Assembly: GCF_023715725.1 (NCBI RefSeq)
Contig: NZ_JAMBOT010000004.1
Location: forward strand, 426,537 to 490,536
Direction of reading: 5' to 3'
From: Paenibacillus pasadenensis
Lineage (GTDB): Bacteria; Bacillota; Bacilli; Paenibacillales; Paenibacillaceae
DNA length: 64,000 bases
A program made the translations under genes and the position numbers. The first letter of the stretch is position 1. Each line of letters opens with the position of its first letter. Below the pieces are notes generated by a model that had not been told where the DNA came from, made no database searches, and was given only the letters and a program-made list of their open reading frames with translations. Positions 8,027 to 16,260 of this stretch are shown in pieces.

Positions 8027-8668
8027 ATGCAGCTCAAATACCAATCCTTAAAGGATCATGTGTATGAATATATCGCTCAGCGCATTCAGACAGGAAGCCT
8101 CCAGCCAGGCTCCAAAATTAACGAGGCCGAAATTTGCAAACAGCTGGATATCAGCCGGACGCCGACGCGCGAAGCCTTATTTCAGTTGTCCTCCGACAAT
8201 CTGCTGGACTACTTGCCGAGACGCGGCTTCACCGTCAAAGCTTTTGACCGGAAGAAAAAAGAGGATTACTCCCTGCTAATCGGCACGCTCGATGCGCTGG
8301 CCGCAACGCTCGCCTGCGACCGGATGCAGGAGCGCGATGTAAAACAATTGGAGCGTCTCGCCGATACGATTGCGGATGACATCTCGTCGTACGAGTTCAA
8401 CGATTACTATGTGCATCAAGCCGAGTTTCACAACTGCTATCTGAACAAATGCGGCAACACGCCGTTGATTGATACGCTGAATTCGGTCAAAAACGGCTTT
8501 ATGCGCCAAAGCTACGCCAGCGAGGACAAGGATAGGCTCGCCTCCCTGCTCAAGCAGGTCAACGCCGAGCACCGCTTGATCGCGGAGCTGTTCCGGGAGC
8601 GGGACAAAGAGCGTCTGGAACAGGCGATCCGGCACCACTGGCGCATTATCGACTTTGATATGATCTGA
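8027..8668 (+). CDS. GntR-family (FCD domain) transcriptional regulator
   Basis: 213 residues. N-terminal winged helix (about 1-75) with recognition segment ISRTPTREAL, then an all-helical FCD ligand domain. Histidines in HQAEFHN, AEHRLI and IRHHW are placed as the metal/ligand residues of FCD proteins. AAGGAG lies nine bases before ATG. It is divergent from rocD across 420 bp that carry two GTATAC palindromes, so it probably controls rocDF, itself and perhaps the adjacent transporter in response to an arginine-pathway metabolite (inferred). In Bacillus subtilis these genes answer to RocR and AhrC; neither is seen here. Confidence 0.9.
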   Translation: MQLKYQSLKDHVYEYIAQRIQTGSLQPGSKINEAEICKQLDISRTPTREALFQLSSDNLLDYLPRRGFTVKAFDRKKKEDYSLLIGTLDALAATLACDRMQERDVKQLERLADTIADDISSYEFNDYYVHQAEFHNCYLNKCGNTPLIDTLNSVKNGFMRQSYASEDKDRLASLLKQVNAEHRLIAELFRERDKERLEQAIRHHWRIIDFDMI

Positions 8669-8678
8669 ACTTATTCCC

Positions 8679-8722
8679 GCAGCCCGGCGCTTCGTTAAGC
8701 GCTGAGAGCTGCTTTTATTTTG
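8679..8722 (+). terminator. Terminator of the GntR gene
   Basis: GCAGC/GCTGC outer stem enclosing GCGCTT/AAGCGC, followed by TTTTATTTT. Confidence 0.8.
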
Positions 8723-8734
8723 TCTGTGGGTCAG

Positions 8735-9287
8735 CTTAAGGGCGTCTGACGACCTTAAGACCAGCCGTTCGCGCGGTTTTCCGCTCCTTAAGGTCGTTTG
8801 ACGCCCTTAAGACCAGCCGTTCGCGCCGTTTCCCGCTCCTTAAGGTCGTTTGACGACCTTAAGACCAGCCGTTCACGCCGTTTCCCGCTCCTTAAGGTCG
8901 TTTGACGACCTTAAGACCAGCCGTTCGCGCGGTTTTCCGCTCCTTAAGGTCGTTTGACGACCTTAAGACCAGCCGTTCGCGCCGTTTCCCGCTCCTTAAG
9001 GTCGTTTGACGACCTTAAAACCAGCCGTTCGCGCCGTTTCCCGCTCCTTAAGGTCGTTTTGACGACCTTAAGACCAGCCGTTCGCGCGGTTTTCCGCTCC
9101 TTAAGGTCGTCTGACGACCTTAAGACCAGCCGTTCGCGCCGTTTCCCGCTCCTTAAGGGCGTTTGACGACCTTAAGACCAGCAGTTCGCGCCGTTTCCCG
9201 CTCCTTAAGGTCGTTTGACGACCTTAAGACCAGCCGTTCGCGCCGTTTCCCGCTCCTTAAGGTCGTTTGACGACCTTAAGACCAGCT
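8735..9287. repeat. Tandem array of a 52-bp unit with eleven palindromes
   Basis: Each unit holds a near-perfect palindrome, arms CTTAAGGTCGT and ACGACCTTAAG around TTG, joined by a conserved linker of the form ACCAGCCGTTCGCG(C/G). Linkers begin near 8761, 8813, 8865, 8917, 8969, 9021, 9074, 9126, 9178, 9230 and 9282. The period is 52, with one 53-bp step from an extra T. It fills the intergenic space between two convergent genes. Both palindrome and linker are conserved, so this is a minisatellite rather than a CRISPR. Confidence 0.95.
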
Positions 9288-9305
9288 ATTTGAGCGGGAT
9301 TCCCA

Positions 9306-9337
9306 AAATAAAAAGCTCCAGCGAATACTCGCGGAGC
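9306..9337 (-). terminator. Terminator of the hemolysin III gene
   Basis: Minus strand GCTCC...GGAGC stem followed by TTTTTATTTT, about 80 bp after the stop. Confidence 0.75.
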
Positions 9338-9415
9338 CTGATACCTGTAAGATATGCTTTAAAAGCAATCGGCGCGCCAGCCTCCAGCGCAGCAAATTAC
9401 TTTTTCAAGTAGGCT

Positions 9416-10057
9416 TCAAGGCAGCACATACAGCAATATCGTGAAAAAATGCGCCACCGAGCCGGCAAGCACGAACAGATGCCAGACGGCGTGATGATAA
9501 GGAAACGCGCGCCAAACATAAAACACCGTTCCAAGCGTGTACAGCAGCCCGCCCGATATGAGCAGCGCAAGACCCGCAGGGTCGAGGCTTTCGGTGAGGG
9601 GCCCCCAGGCAAATACGATAAGCCAGCCCATCAAAATGTACAGAATCGTCGACGTGAACAGGAATCGTTTGGCAAAAAACGATTTGAACACAACACCGGC
9701 CACCGCCAGACCCCATACGATGCCAAACAGCGTCCAGCCCAGCTTGCCGCCAATCGTATGAAGCAGCAGCGGCGTATAGGTTCCGGCGATGAACACATAG
9801 ATGAACGAATGGTCCAGCACCTCAAAAAAGTCCTTTGCTTTACCTTCCTTGAAACTGTGCACAAGTGTAGACGCAGAATACAGCAGCAGCATCGCCGTTC
9901 CATATATCGTAAAGCTGACGACATGCATCGCCGTTCCTTTCCAGGACGCGAACACGATCAAAAGCACTAAAGCCGCGATGCTGAGCGCCGTTCCGACGCC
10001 GTGCGTAATCGCATTGGCGACCTCTTCTCTGCGGGTGTACGTATGCGTATTTGCCAC
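9416..10057 (-). CDS. Hemolysin III / PAQR-family membrane protein
   Basis: 213 residues, seven predicted membrane helices. Conserved polar residues of the PAQR/HlyIII superfamily are present: EVANAITHG near residue 12, SASTLVHSF near 61, and the C-terminal HHAVWHLFV with two His, which together form the putative Zn2+ site. GTG start with GGGAGGG upstream. Members related to B. cereus hemolysin III have been called hemolysins, but most are of unknown physiological role (TrhA in E. coli is linked to membrane energetics). Last gene of a four-gene same-strand group. Confidence 0.92.
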   Translation of the reverse strand: MANTHTYTRREEVANAITHGVGTALSIAALVLLIVFASWKGTAMHVVSFTIYGTAMLLLYSASTLVHSFKEGKAKDFFEVLDHSFIYVFIAGTYTPLLLHTIGGKLGWTLFGIVWGLAVAGVVFKSFFAKRFLFTSTILYILMGWLIVFAWGPLTESLDPAGLALLISGGLLYTLGTVFYVWRAFPYHHAVWHLFVLAGSVAHFFTILLYVLP

Positions 10058-10145
10058 CTGAAGTCCCTCCCCTCCATTATGCTCCAGCCTATGAAAATAC
10101 CGTCTGGGCGGTCACATCTTTAGACGAGCCATCCGGCAAAAAAGT

Positions 10146-10472
10146 CTATACCCGTTCGTTGGTATAAGCCACTCGGGAATCCACTCCGAACACCGCTTCT
10201 CCTGTCGCCGGATCGAACTGATAGTCCGGGCGGTCCAGATCGTACAGCCAATACTTGCGGACCAATCCTTTTTCCTCGGCATCCTCGACAAAATAAAAAA
10301 AGTTCAATTGATCTACATTAGCGCCGATGTACTCAGCCGCGTCCGCGCTCAATCCGCCTACGGACAAAACCCATCCGCGTCCGCCCTCCTCTACCAGCAG
10401 GGGCAGCCGGTGTTCAGCCGTATCGACCAGCACCCTTCCGGTAACAAGCTTGATCAGCAATCTTTCGTTCAT
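10146..10472 (-). CDS. Hypothetical protein coupled to pirin
   Basis: 108 residues, soluble and acidic, with no recognised domain. The middle carries VLSVGGLSADAAEYIGANVDQLNFFYF, followed by an Asp-rich tail (YDLDRPDYQFDPATGEAVFG). Its ATG overlaps the pirin stop by 4 bp, so it is translationally coupled and probably functionally linked to pirin. Eighty-eight bases separate it from the hemolysin III gene. The short AAGGGGAAGG stretch within the end of pirin serves as binding site. Function unknown. Confidence 0.75.
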   Translation of the reverse strand: MNERLLIKLVTGRVLVDTAEHRLPLLVEEGGRGWVLSVGGLSADAAEYIGANVDQLNFFYFVEDAEEKGLVRKYWLYDLDRPDYQFDPATGEAVFGVDSRVAYTNERV

Positions 10473-11203
10473 GACAGCCCGCCTTCCCCTTGCCCGGCCG
10501 CCATATCAATTAGCAGCAGTCTCGTTCCGCCGGCTCCGCCCCGCAGCGACAGGCTTGTCAGCCCGCTCGCGCGCAGCGTATCGCCGCTTTGCAGCTCATC
10601 GGTTTCTTGCACGGCAAGATTGCCGTCGATGACGAACACATACAGAAGCCGCTCCGCCGCCGTGTAATGCGCCGCTTCCGCCCCCTCATCCAGCACCGAC
10701 AGAAATAGATTTACGTCCTGATGAATACCCGCCGCCCCCGGCCCGGCCGCATCGCGCGAAACAATCGGCAGCAGCCCGCCATGTGCAGACTTTGGATCGA
10801 ACGAGCTTGTTTCGTATGACGGCGTTAACCGCTTCTCCTGCGGCGTAAACCAAATTTGCAGCAAATGAACGGGCTCCTCGGAATCTGGGTTCACCTCAGA
10901 ATGCACGATGCCGGTTCCGGCAGTCATACGCTGCACGCCCCCGTACGTTGTGACCGCAGAATTGCCTGCGCTGTCCTCATGCTTCAGCTTGCCGCTCAGC
11001 ACGACCGATACAATCTCCATCTCGCGGTGCGGATGGGCTCCGAAGCCTCTGCCGCCTGCGATTACATCCTCGTTGAACACGCATAACGGACCGAAGCTGC
11101 GGTTATCCTCCTCGTAATAATCCGCAAAGCTGAAGCTGAAGCTGCTTTTCAGCCAATCGCTCTCGCGGTGGAAACGGCTTTCGTTGCGGCGAATTTCGTA
11201 CAT
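10469..11203 (-). CDS. Pirin family protein
   Basis: 244 residues, bicupin of the pirin/YhaK type. The four metal ligands of the N-terminal cupin are visible: His57 and His59 (GAHPHREMEI), His101 and Glu103 (GIVHSEVN), matching the human pirin pattern. The GPLCVFNEDVIAGGRGFG segment is typical. Some bacterial pirins have quercetin dioxygenase activity; others act as redox-sensitive partners, so the biochemical role stays open. GGAGGG precedes the start. Flanked by an alpha/beta hydrolase gene upstream (36 bp) and a coupled hypothetical gene downstream. Confidence 0.93.
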   Translation of the reverse strand: MYEIRRNESRFHRESDWLKSSFSFSFADYYEEDNRSFGPLCVFNEDVIAGGRGFGAHPHREMEIVSVVLSGKLKHEDSAGNSAVTTYGGVQRMTAGTGIVHSEVNPDSEEPVHLLQIWFTPQEKRLTPSYETSSFDPKSAHGGLLPIVSRDAAGPGAAGIHQDVNLFLSVLDEGAEAAHYTAAERLLYVFVIDGNLAVQETDELQSGDTLRASGLTSLSLRGGAGGTRLLLIDMAAGQGEGGLS

Positions 11204-11239
11204 CAGCCAATCCCTCCCTCTCCCTGCTTACTAACCTTT

Positions 11240-11956
11240 TTAAAGTGTAATAGAGAAATAGCTGGCTTGCAACCATTCCGCCATCGCTTCGACCGTTTTG
11301 TCCAGATTGCTCCTCGATTGATTGTCCACAAAAGGAAGCTGATGGCGAAAATAATTCGTATGCCCGCCCATGACGGGAATACCCCTTACATGCGATGGGG
11401 AATGCCGGGTCCGGCTCCATACCGGAACCCGCCGCGTTCCAGCGCGCCAGCCGCCCCAGCTGCCGATTCTCGTAATGGGATCGTCCGCCTTGCCAAGCGC
11501 ATTCACCGCATAAAAATAAGCCACATAGTCCCTCATCTCATCTTCCACCGGAACTTTGGGCGATCCGATCTGCGCCACGCGCAGCTCCTCGGCGGGCATG
11601 CCTTGCCGCCGCAGCAGCCGTGCCGCCTGGTAAGCCGCAACGCCGCCGCCGCTGTGTCCGATGAGCAAAATCGGTCCGCCGCCATGCGTGCGCTGAATCT
11701 CGCGAAGCATCGATTTGCCGCCGATGCGGGTCGGCAGCACCATGCGGGTCAAATCCGAGCGAACCTCCCACACTTGGCGCCATAGGCTTCGGGAGTAATC
11801 CCCATAGGGAAAGAGCGTTTCGAATTCCGCTTCTGTACCATGCTCAGCAAAAATTCGAGCCAGCTGCTTGCGGCATTCATAAAAGGTGGAAGGATAGGTT
11901 GCAACGCCTGCGACATGATATACCGTCAGCCTTTCCGGCATGCCTTTCCGCTCCAT
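11240..11956 (-). CDS. Alpha/beta-hydrolase fold protein, lipase-like
   Basis: 238 residues. The nucleophile elbow GHSGGG (LLIGHSGGGVAAYQAA, about residues 98-112) and preceding beta strand identify an alpha/beta hydrolase with catalytic Ser. A late His is probably in GGHTNYFRHQ; the acid is not certain. There is no signal peptide, so it is cytoplasmic. Arg-rich composition (WRAGTRRVPVWSRTRH) is unusual. GGGGG precedes ATG. First gene of the hydrolase-pirin-hypothetical-hemolysin III group. Substrate unknown. I see no clear promoter in the 319 bp between this gene and opuCA, apart from the palindrome beside opuCA. Confidence 0.8.
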   Translation of the reverse strand: MERKGMPERLTVYHVAGVATYPSTFYECRKQLARIFAEHGTEAEFETLFPYGDYSRSLWRQVWEVRSDLTRMVLPTRIGGKSMLREIQRTHGGGPILLIGHSGGGVAAYQAARLLRRQGMPAEELRVAQIGSPKVPVEDEMRDYVAYFYAVNALGKADDPITRIGSWGGWRAGTRRVPVWSRTRHSPSHVRGIPVMGGHTNYFRHQLPFVDNQSRSNLDKTVEAMAEWLQASYFSITL

Positions 11957-12234
11957 ATCCCCGCCCCCTTTCTGTATGTAAATTGTAGCATGTTCCGAAA
12001 GCGGCGGGCCAATTCGAGGACTCCGAACAGCAGCCCTGCATTTTTCAACGAATAAGCGCTTAAAGATTCACCCATCGTAAACGCAGCGGCAGCGGCGTGG
12101 TTAATCGTTCCAGACCCGGCATATACTAAAGCCGATTTTCAAGCCGCTTGTTTCAATTAATTGCGGGACGGGTACATAACTTTTTCAGCCTGCAACCAAA
12201 CGGCCAAAGCCTGCCTGCAGGACAAAAAATGTTT

Positions 12235-12250
12235 GACTTGACATCAAGTC
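12235..12250. promoter_or_regulatory. Perfect 16-bp palindrome before opuCA
   Basis: GACTTGA-CA-TCAAGTC, ending 25 bp before the opuCA start and just before the GGAGG site. The position suits a repressor operator. The remaining 319-bp gap shows no gene and no convincing -10/-35 pair. Confidence 0.5.
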
Positions 12251-12275
12251 CAGGCAACCAAGACGGAGGTTAAGG

Positions 12276-13742
12276 ATGATTCAGATTCAACAGGTAAACA
12301 AAATTTACGACGACGGCTTCCACGCTCTCAAAAACATCAACCTGGAATTCCGCAAAGGCGAAATGACGGTGTTGATTGGACCGAGCGGCTGCGGAAAGTC
12401 GACCACGATGAGGCTGATCAACCGCCTTGTTACCCCCTCTAGCGGTTCAATTACAATTGACGGCCGCGATATTCTCGCCATCGATCCCGTTGAGCTCCGG
12501 CGCAGCATTGGTTACGTCATTCAAAGCGTCGGGCTTTTCCCCCATATGACGATCGGTAAAAATGTAGCTATCGTTCCCAGCCTGAAGCGCTGGGACGCAG
12601 CCAAAATGTCCCGCCGGGTCGACGAGCTGCTCGATATGGTCGGCCTGAAGCCGGATCTGTACCGCGACCGCTACCCGTCCGAGCTTAGCGGCGGACAGCA
12701 GCAGCGGGTCGGCGTTGTGCGCGCGCTGGCGGCTGATCCCGATATTATTTTGATGGACGAGCCGTTCAGCGCTTTGGATCCGCTGAGCCGGGAGCAGCTT
12801 CAGGAGGATGTAGCCAGGCTGCAGCAGGAGCTGCATAAAACGATTGTTTTTGTCACTCACGATATGGACGAGGCGCTCAAAATTGCCGACCGCATCGTGC
12901 TGATGAAGGACGGCGAGGTGGTACAGAGCGATACGCCGGACCGAATTCTTCGCCGTCCGGCCAATGACTTCGTGCGCAGCTTTATCGGCCAGAAAAGGCT
13001 CGACCAGGAGCAGGAAGCCATCGCACTTGGACAGGAACGCGAGACGGGGCAAGATCTTGGCACTATATATGAGTCCCCCTCTGTAGACGAGGTCATGATT
13101 ACGCAGCCGGCCGTCACTTATCCAAGCCGCGGGCTCGCGGAAGCAATCAGCACAATGGAACGGCGCAAGGTGGACAGCCTGTACGTCGTCGACCGCCAGC
13201 GCAAGCTGCTCGGCAGCGTATCCATTTATAACGTGATGGACAGCTACGGCGATGAGGACAAAACGGTGGCGGATGTCATGCTTCCCGTGCGGTATTCCGT
13301 TGAGTCCGGCACGCCGCTTACCCAGGCGGTAGAGCTGCTGGCCGGCCACCGTCTGCACAATGTCGCCGTCGTTGACACGAACGGCCGCTTCATTGGCCTC
13401 ATTACGCGCGGCAGCGTCGTCCGCCATCTCGCGGAAAGACTGCCGATGCTGGATGACGGCCCGTCTGTTAACGGAGCTGACGAAGGGGAAGCGACTCTCC
13501 CCCAAGCCGGCACGGAGACAAATGAACATGCAGCTGCGCTCGAAAACGGGGAATCGGCAAACGGCAAAAATAGAGCCGCTGCCAAAATTGACGCGGCCGC
13601 TGTCGCGGAACGCGTATTTCCCGGCAGCGGAGCAGAAACCGAGTCAAACGACGTCGGGCCGGGCTCCCGTAAAGCGTCTAAAGACTCCCGCCGGCTGACA
13701 TCCGTCGGCTCCGACCCGAACCGGGGGGAGGATCGCTCATGA
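12276..13742 (+). CDS. opuCA: Osmoprotectant (glycine betaine/carnitine/choline) ABC transporter, ATP-binding protein
   Basis: 488 residues. N-terminal ATPase with Walker A GPSGCGKS (35-42), LSGGQQQR, Walker B IILMDEP and switch THDMDEA. Two CBS domains follow (about 270-390: LYVVDRQRKLLGSVS and VAVVDTNGRFIGLIT), as in OpuCA/ProV, where they sense ionic strength or regulate activity. Unlike B. subtilis OpuCA (about 380 residues) it has a ~95-residue Ala/Glu/Ser-rich tail of low complexity. First of four genes (ATPase, permease, binding protein, permease), each overlapping the next by one to four bases. Start supported by GGAGG. Confidence 0.94.
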   Translation: MIQIQQVNKIYDDGFHALKNINLEFRKGEMTVLIGPSGCGKSTTMRLINRLVTPSSGSITIDGRDILAIDPVELRRSIGYVIQSVGLFPHMTIGKNVAIVPSLKRWDAAKMSRRVDELLDMVGLKPDLYRDRYPSELSGGQQQRVGVVRALAADPDIILMDEPFSALDPLSREQLQEDVARLQQELHKTIVFVTHDMDEALKIADRIVLMKDGEVVQSDTPDRILRRPANDFVRSFIGQKRLDQEQEAIALGQERETGQDLGTIYESPSVDEVMITQPAVTYPSRGLAEAISTMERRKVDSLYVVDRQRKLLGSVSIYNVMDSYGDEDKTVADVMLPVRYSVESGTPLTQAVELLAGHRLHNVAVVDTNGRFIGLITRGSVVRHLAERLPMLDDGPSVNGADEGEATLPQAGTETNEHAAALENGESANGKNRAAAKIDAAAVAERVFPGSGAETESNDVGPGSRKASKDSRRLTSVGSDPNRGEDRS

Positions 13743-14398
13743 GCGGCTTTCTGAATTTTGTCGCGGAGCGTTTCCCCGATATTGCCATCGCCCTGCGCGA
13801 GCATCTTGCCCTGTCGCTGACAGCGGTGCTGCTCGGTTGTGCAATCTCGCTCCCGCTCGGCGTGCTGCTTGTATATAACCGGATCCCCTGGCTGAACAGC
13901 ATCGTCTTTTTTGCCGCGAATCTGCTGCAAACCGTTCCGAGCCTCGCGCTGCTCGCCATCCTCATTCCGCTCATGGGCATCGGAACCAAACCGGCGGTGC
14001 TGGCGCTGCTGCTCTACTCCATCATGCCGGTGCTGCGCAACACGTACGAGGGATTTCGCTCCGTTGATCCCCATGTACTGGAAGCGGCCCGAGGTCTCGG
14101 CTATTCCGCTGCGCAGCGGCTGCTGCGCGTGCAGCTTCCGTTAGCTGTCCCTTATATTATGTCGGGCATCCGCCTGACGACCGTATACATTATCAGCTGG
14201 GCTACGCTTGCAACGCTTGTCGGCGCGGGCGGTCTCGGACAGCTGATCGTGTCCGGCATGGGCGTCAATCAGCCGTATCTGATCGTTGCAGGCGCGCTTG
14301 GAGCCATTTTGCTGGCGCTTATCGCCGATCTGCTGCTCGGATGGCTGGAGTCGGCGCTAGGCCGGCGTTTCGGCATGCGGGGAGGTGCCGCGGCATGA
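13739..14398 (+). CDS. opuCB: Osmoprotectant ABC transporter, permease
   Basis: 219 residues, five to six membrane helices of the OpuCB/ProW type. The ATPase-docking loop reads LEAARGLGYSAAQRLLRVQLP (about 118-138). The N-terminus carries REHLALSLTAVLLGCAISLPLG, as in other OpuC permeases. Its ATG overlaps the opuCA stop (ATGA), so translation is coupled. It pairs with opuCD to form a heterodimeric channel. Imports glycine betaine-like solutes under osmotic stress (family knowledge); exact substrate range cannot be read. Confidence 0.93.
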   Translation: MSGFLNFVAERFPDIAIALREHLALSLTAVLLGCAISLPLGVLLVYNRIPWLNSIVFFAANLLQTVPSLALLAILIPLMGIGTKPAVLALLLYSIMPVLRNTYEGFRSVDPHVLEAARGLGYSAAQRLLRVQLPLAVPYIMSGIRLTTVYIISWATLATLVGAGGLGQLIVSGMGVNQPYLIVAGALGAILLALIADLLLGWLESALGRRFGMRGGAAA

Positions 14399-15387
14399 GC
14401 ATGGGGTTGAAGGCAACTCGAAATCATCCGGGTTCTGCCGACAAGGAGCACCTGCGCCGGAATAACGGGCCAGCTGCGGCGGGCAAGCGGCTGAAGCTGC
14501 GTTTTGGACTGTCCGCACTATCGCTGCTGGCGGCGCTATTGCTGGTTGTTTCGGCCGGCTGCGGCAGCCGTCCCGATCTGATTATCGGGGCGCAGACCTT
14601 TACCGAGACGAAAATTTTGGCGGAAATGTACAAAACGCTAATCGAACAAAAAACCGATCTGGAGGTCAAGGTCATTCCTGATCTGGCCGCGAGCCCGCTC
14701 GTATTTAGCGCGCTTGACCGGGGAGACATTCATCTGGCGACGCTGTATTCCGGGGAAATTTTCAACAACCATTTTCCGATTGAACAGACCAAGGAGCGTG
14801 CGGCTGTGCTGCGGCAGGCTCAGGAGGGCTTTGAGCAATATTACGGCTTTGACTGGATGGACCCGCTCGGATTCGAAAATACGTATGCGTTCACCGTCCG
14901 GGAACAGCTCGCCCAGGAAAAAGGCTACAAGACGATCTCCGACATCAAGCCGGACGCGGCTTCCATGCGTTTTGGCGTGGATACCTCCTGGTTGGAGCGG
15001 ATAAACGACGGCTATCCTGCTTTTCAGAAGGAATACGGCATCACGTTTGCCAAAGCTTATCCGATGGAGCCCAGTCTCGTTTACTCCGCCGTCCAAAACG
15101 ATCAGGTGGACATCGTGCTCGCCTACTCAACCGACGCGCGGCTTAAAGCCTTTAAGCTGAAAACGCTGGAGGACGACCGGCAGTTTTTCCCTCCCTACGA
15201 TGCTTCGCCGGTCATGCGCAAGGAGATGCAGGAGCGTTTCCCCGGCGTGAAGGAAGCCATCCAGCCGCTTATTGGCACGATCGACATCGAAACAATGGTT
15301 AATCTCAACTACCAGGTCGACATCGAGAAAAAAAGCGAGCGCGAGGTTGCCCTCCACTATCTCAAGGAAAGGGGGCTGATCCGCTAA
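14395..15387 (+). CDS. opuCC: Osmoprotectant ABC transporter, substrate-binding lipoprotein
   Basis: 330 residues from the ATG that overlaps the opuCB stop; GGGGAGG lies ten bases before it, so an in-frame ATG 54 bases upstream is rejected. A lipobox (VSAGC) lies after a hydrophobic stretch at about 42-56. That leaves about 40 hydrophilic, basic residues (TRNHPGSADKEHLRRNN) before the signal core, longer than in OpuCC proteins I know. The mature part is an OpuAC-family domain (IIGAQTFTETKILAEMYK; DLAASPLVFSALDRGDI). Binds the osmolyte outside the membrane and hands it to OpuCB-CD. Confidence 0.92.
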   Translation: MSMGLKATRNHPGSADKEHLRRNNGPAAAGKRLKLRFGLSALSLLAALLLVVSAGCGSRPDLIIGAQTFTETKILAEMYKTLIEQKTDLEVKVIPDLAASPLVFSALDRGDIHLATLYSGEIFNNHFPIEQTKERAAVLRQAQEGFEQYYGFDWMDPLGFENTYAFTVREQLAQEKGYKTISDIKPDAASMRFGVDTSWLERINDGYPAFQKEYGITFAKAYPMEPSLVYSAVQNDQVDIVLAYSTDARLKAFKLKTLEDDRQFFPPYDASPVMRKEMQERFPGVKEAIQPLIGTIDIETMVNLNYQVDIEKKSEREVALHYLKERGLIR

Positions 15388-16139
15388 TGCCGGATAACAA
15401 TGTGACTTTAACCGGATTTTTGGATTATTACTGGCGCAACCGGGAGCTGATGGCGGAATATTTTGTCCAGCATGTGCAAATGGTAACGCTTGGTGTGCTG
15501 CTGGCTCTGGCGGTCGGCGTGCCGCTCGGCATTCTTTGCATGAAAAGCCGCTGGCTGGCCCGGCTCATCCTGGCCGTCACCGGCATGCTGCAGGTGCTGC
15601 CGTCGCTGGCGATGCTGGTGCTGCTCATGCTCTGGATGGGGCTTGGCAATTCCACCGTCACCGCCGGACTGTTCCTGTACTCGCTCAATCCTATCGTACG
15701 AAACAGCTATGTCGGACTGCAGCAGGTTAGCGGCAGCCTGATTGACGCGGCGCGCGGCCTCGGCATGAGCCGCTGGCAGCAGCTGTGGCGGGTACGCGTG
15801 CCGCTGGCGCTGCCTTACATGATGACCGGCCTCCGCGTTGCGGCCGTCATTGCCATCGGCGTCGCCACCATTGCACCGCTTGTCGGCGGCGACGGGCTTG
15901 GACGCGAGGTATACGCCGGCATCAACGGCCAAAATCCGCTGCGCATTTATGCCGGAGCGGTTCCGGCAGCGCTGCTTGCAATTGCAGCCGACATCGTGCT
16001 CGGCGTGCTGCAGCGCAGGCTCGATCCTACTAACCGAAGCTCCCGCAAGCGCGGCAGCCACAGCGGCTCGGGTCAGGGCGGTTCCGGCAAAGCTGCCGCC
16101 GACCAGGCGGTGCCGCCCGTGCCGAAGGCGCAGGGCTGA
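15387..16139 (+). CDS. opuCD: Osmoprotectant ABC transporter, permease
   Basis: 250 residues, second permease of the OpuC system, with about six helices and docking loop IDAARGLGMSRWQQLWRVRVP (about 118-138). TAATG overlap with opuCC (one base shared). The C-terminal ~40 residues are a Ser/Gly/Lys-rich hydrophilic tail (SSRKRGSHSGSGQGG), an extension beyond the family core. No terminator is evident in the 120 bp before speD, so read-through into that gene is possible. Confidence 0.92.
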   Translation: MPDNNVTLTGFLDYYWRNRELMAEYFVQHVQMVTLGVLLALAVGVPLGILCMKSRWLARLILAVTGMLQVLPSLAMLVLLMLWMGLGNSTVTAGLFLYSLNPIVRNSYVGLQQVSGSLIDAARGLGMSRWQQLWRVRVPLALPYMMTGLRVAAVIAIGVATIAPLVGGDGLGREVYAGINGQNPLRIYAGAVPAALLAIAADIVLGVLQRRLDPTNRSSRKRGSHSGSGQGGSGKAAADQAVPPVPKAQG

Positions 16140-16260
16140 TTCTGCGGTTTCCGGGCTGTGGCTACTGCGGCTAGCCTTGCTGGGTCAATCCGCGTCTGGC
16201 GGGTAATAGAACAGAGCAATGAATAGCCCCAGAGGCAAGCAGCAGAAGGAGAGATGCCGG

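Noticed and set aside
8735..9287. CRISPR array
   Set aside because: Both parts of each 52-bp unit are conserved, so there are no unique spacers, and no cas genes are in the window.
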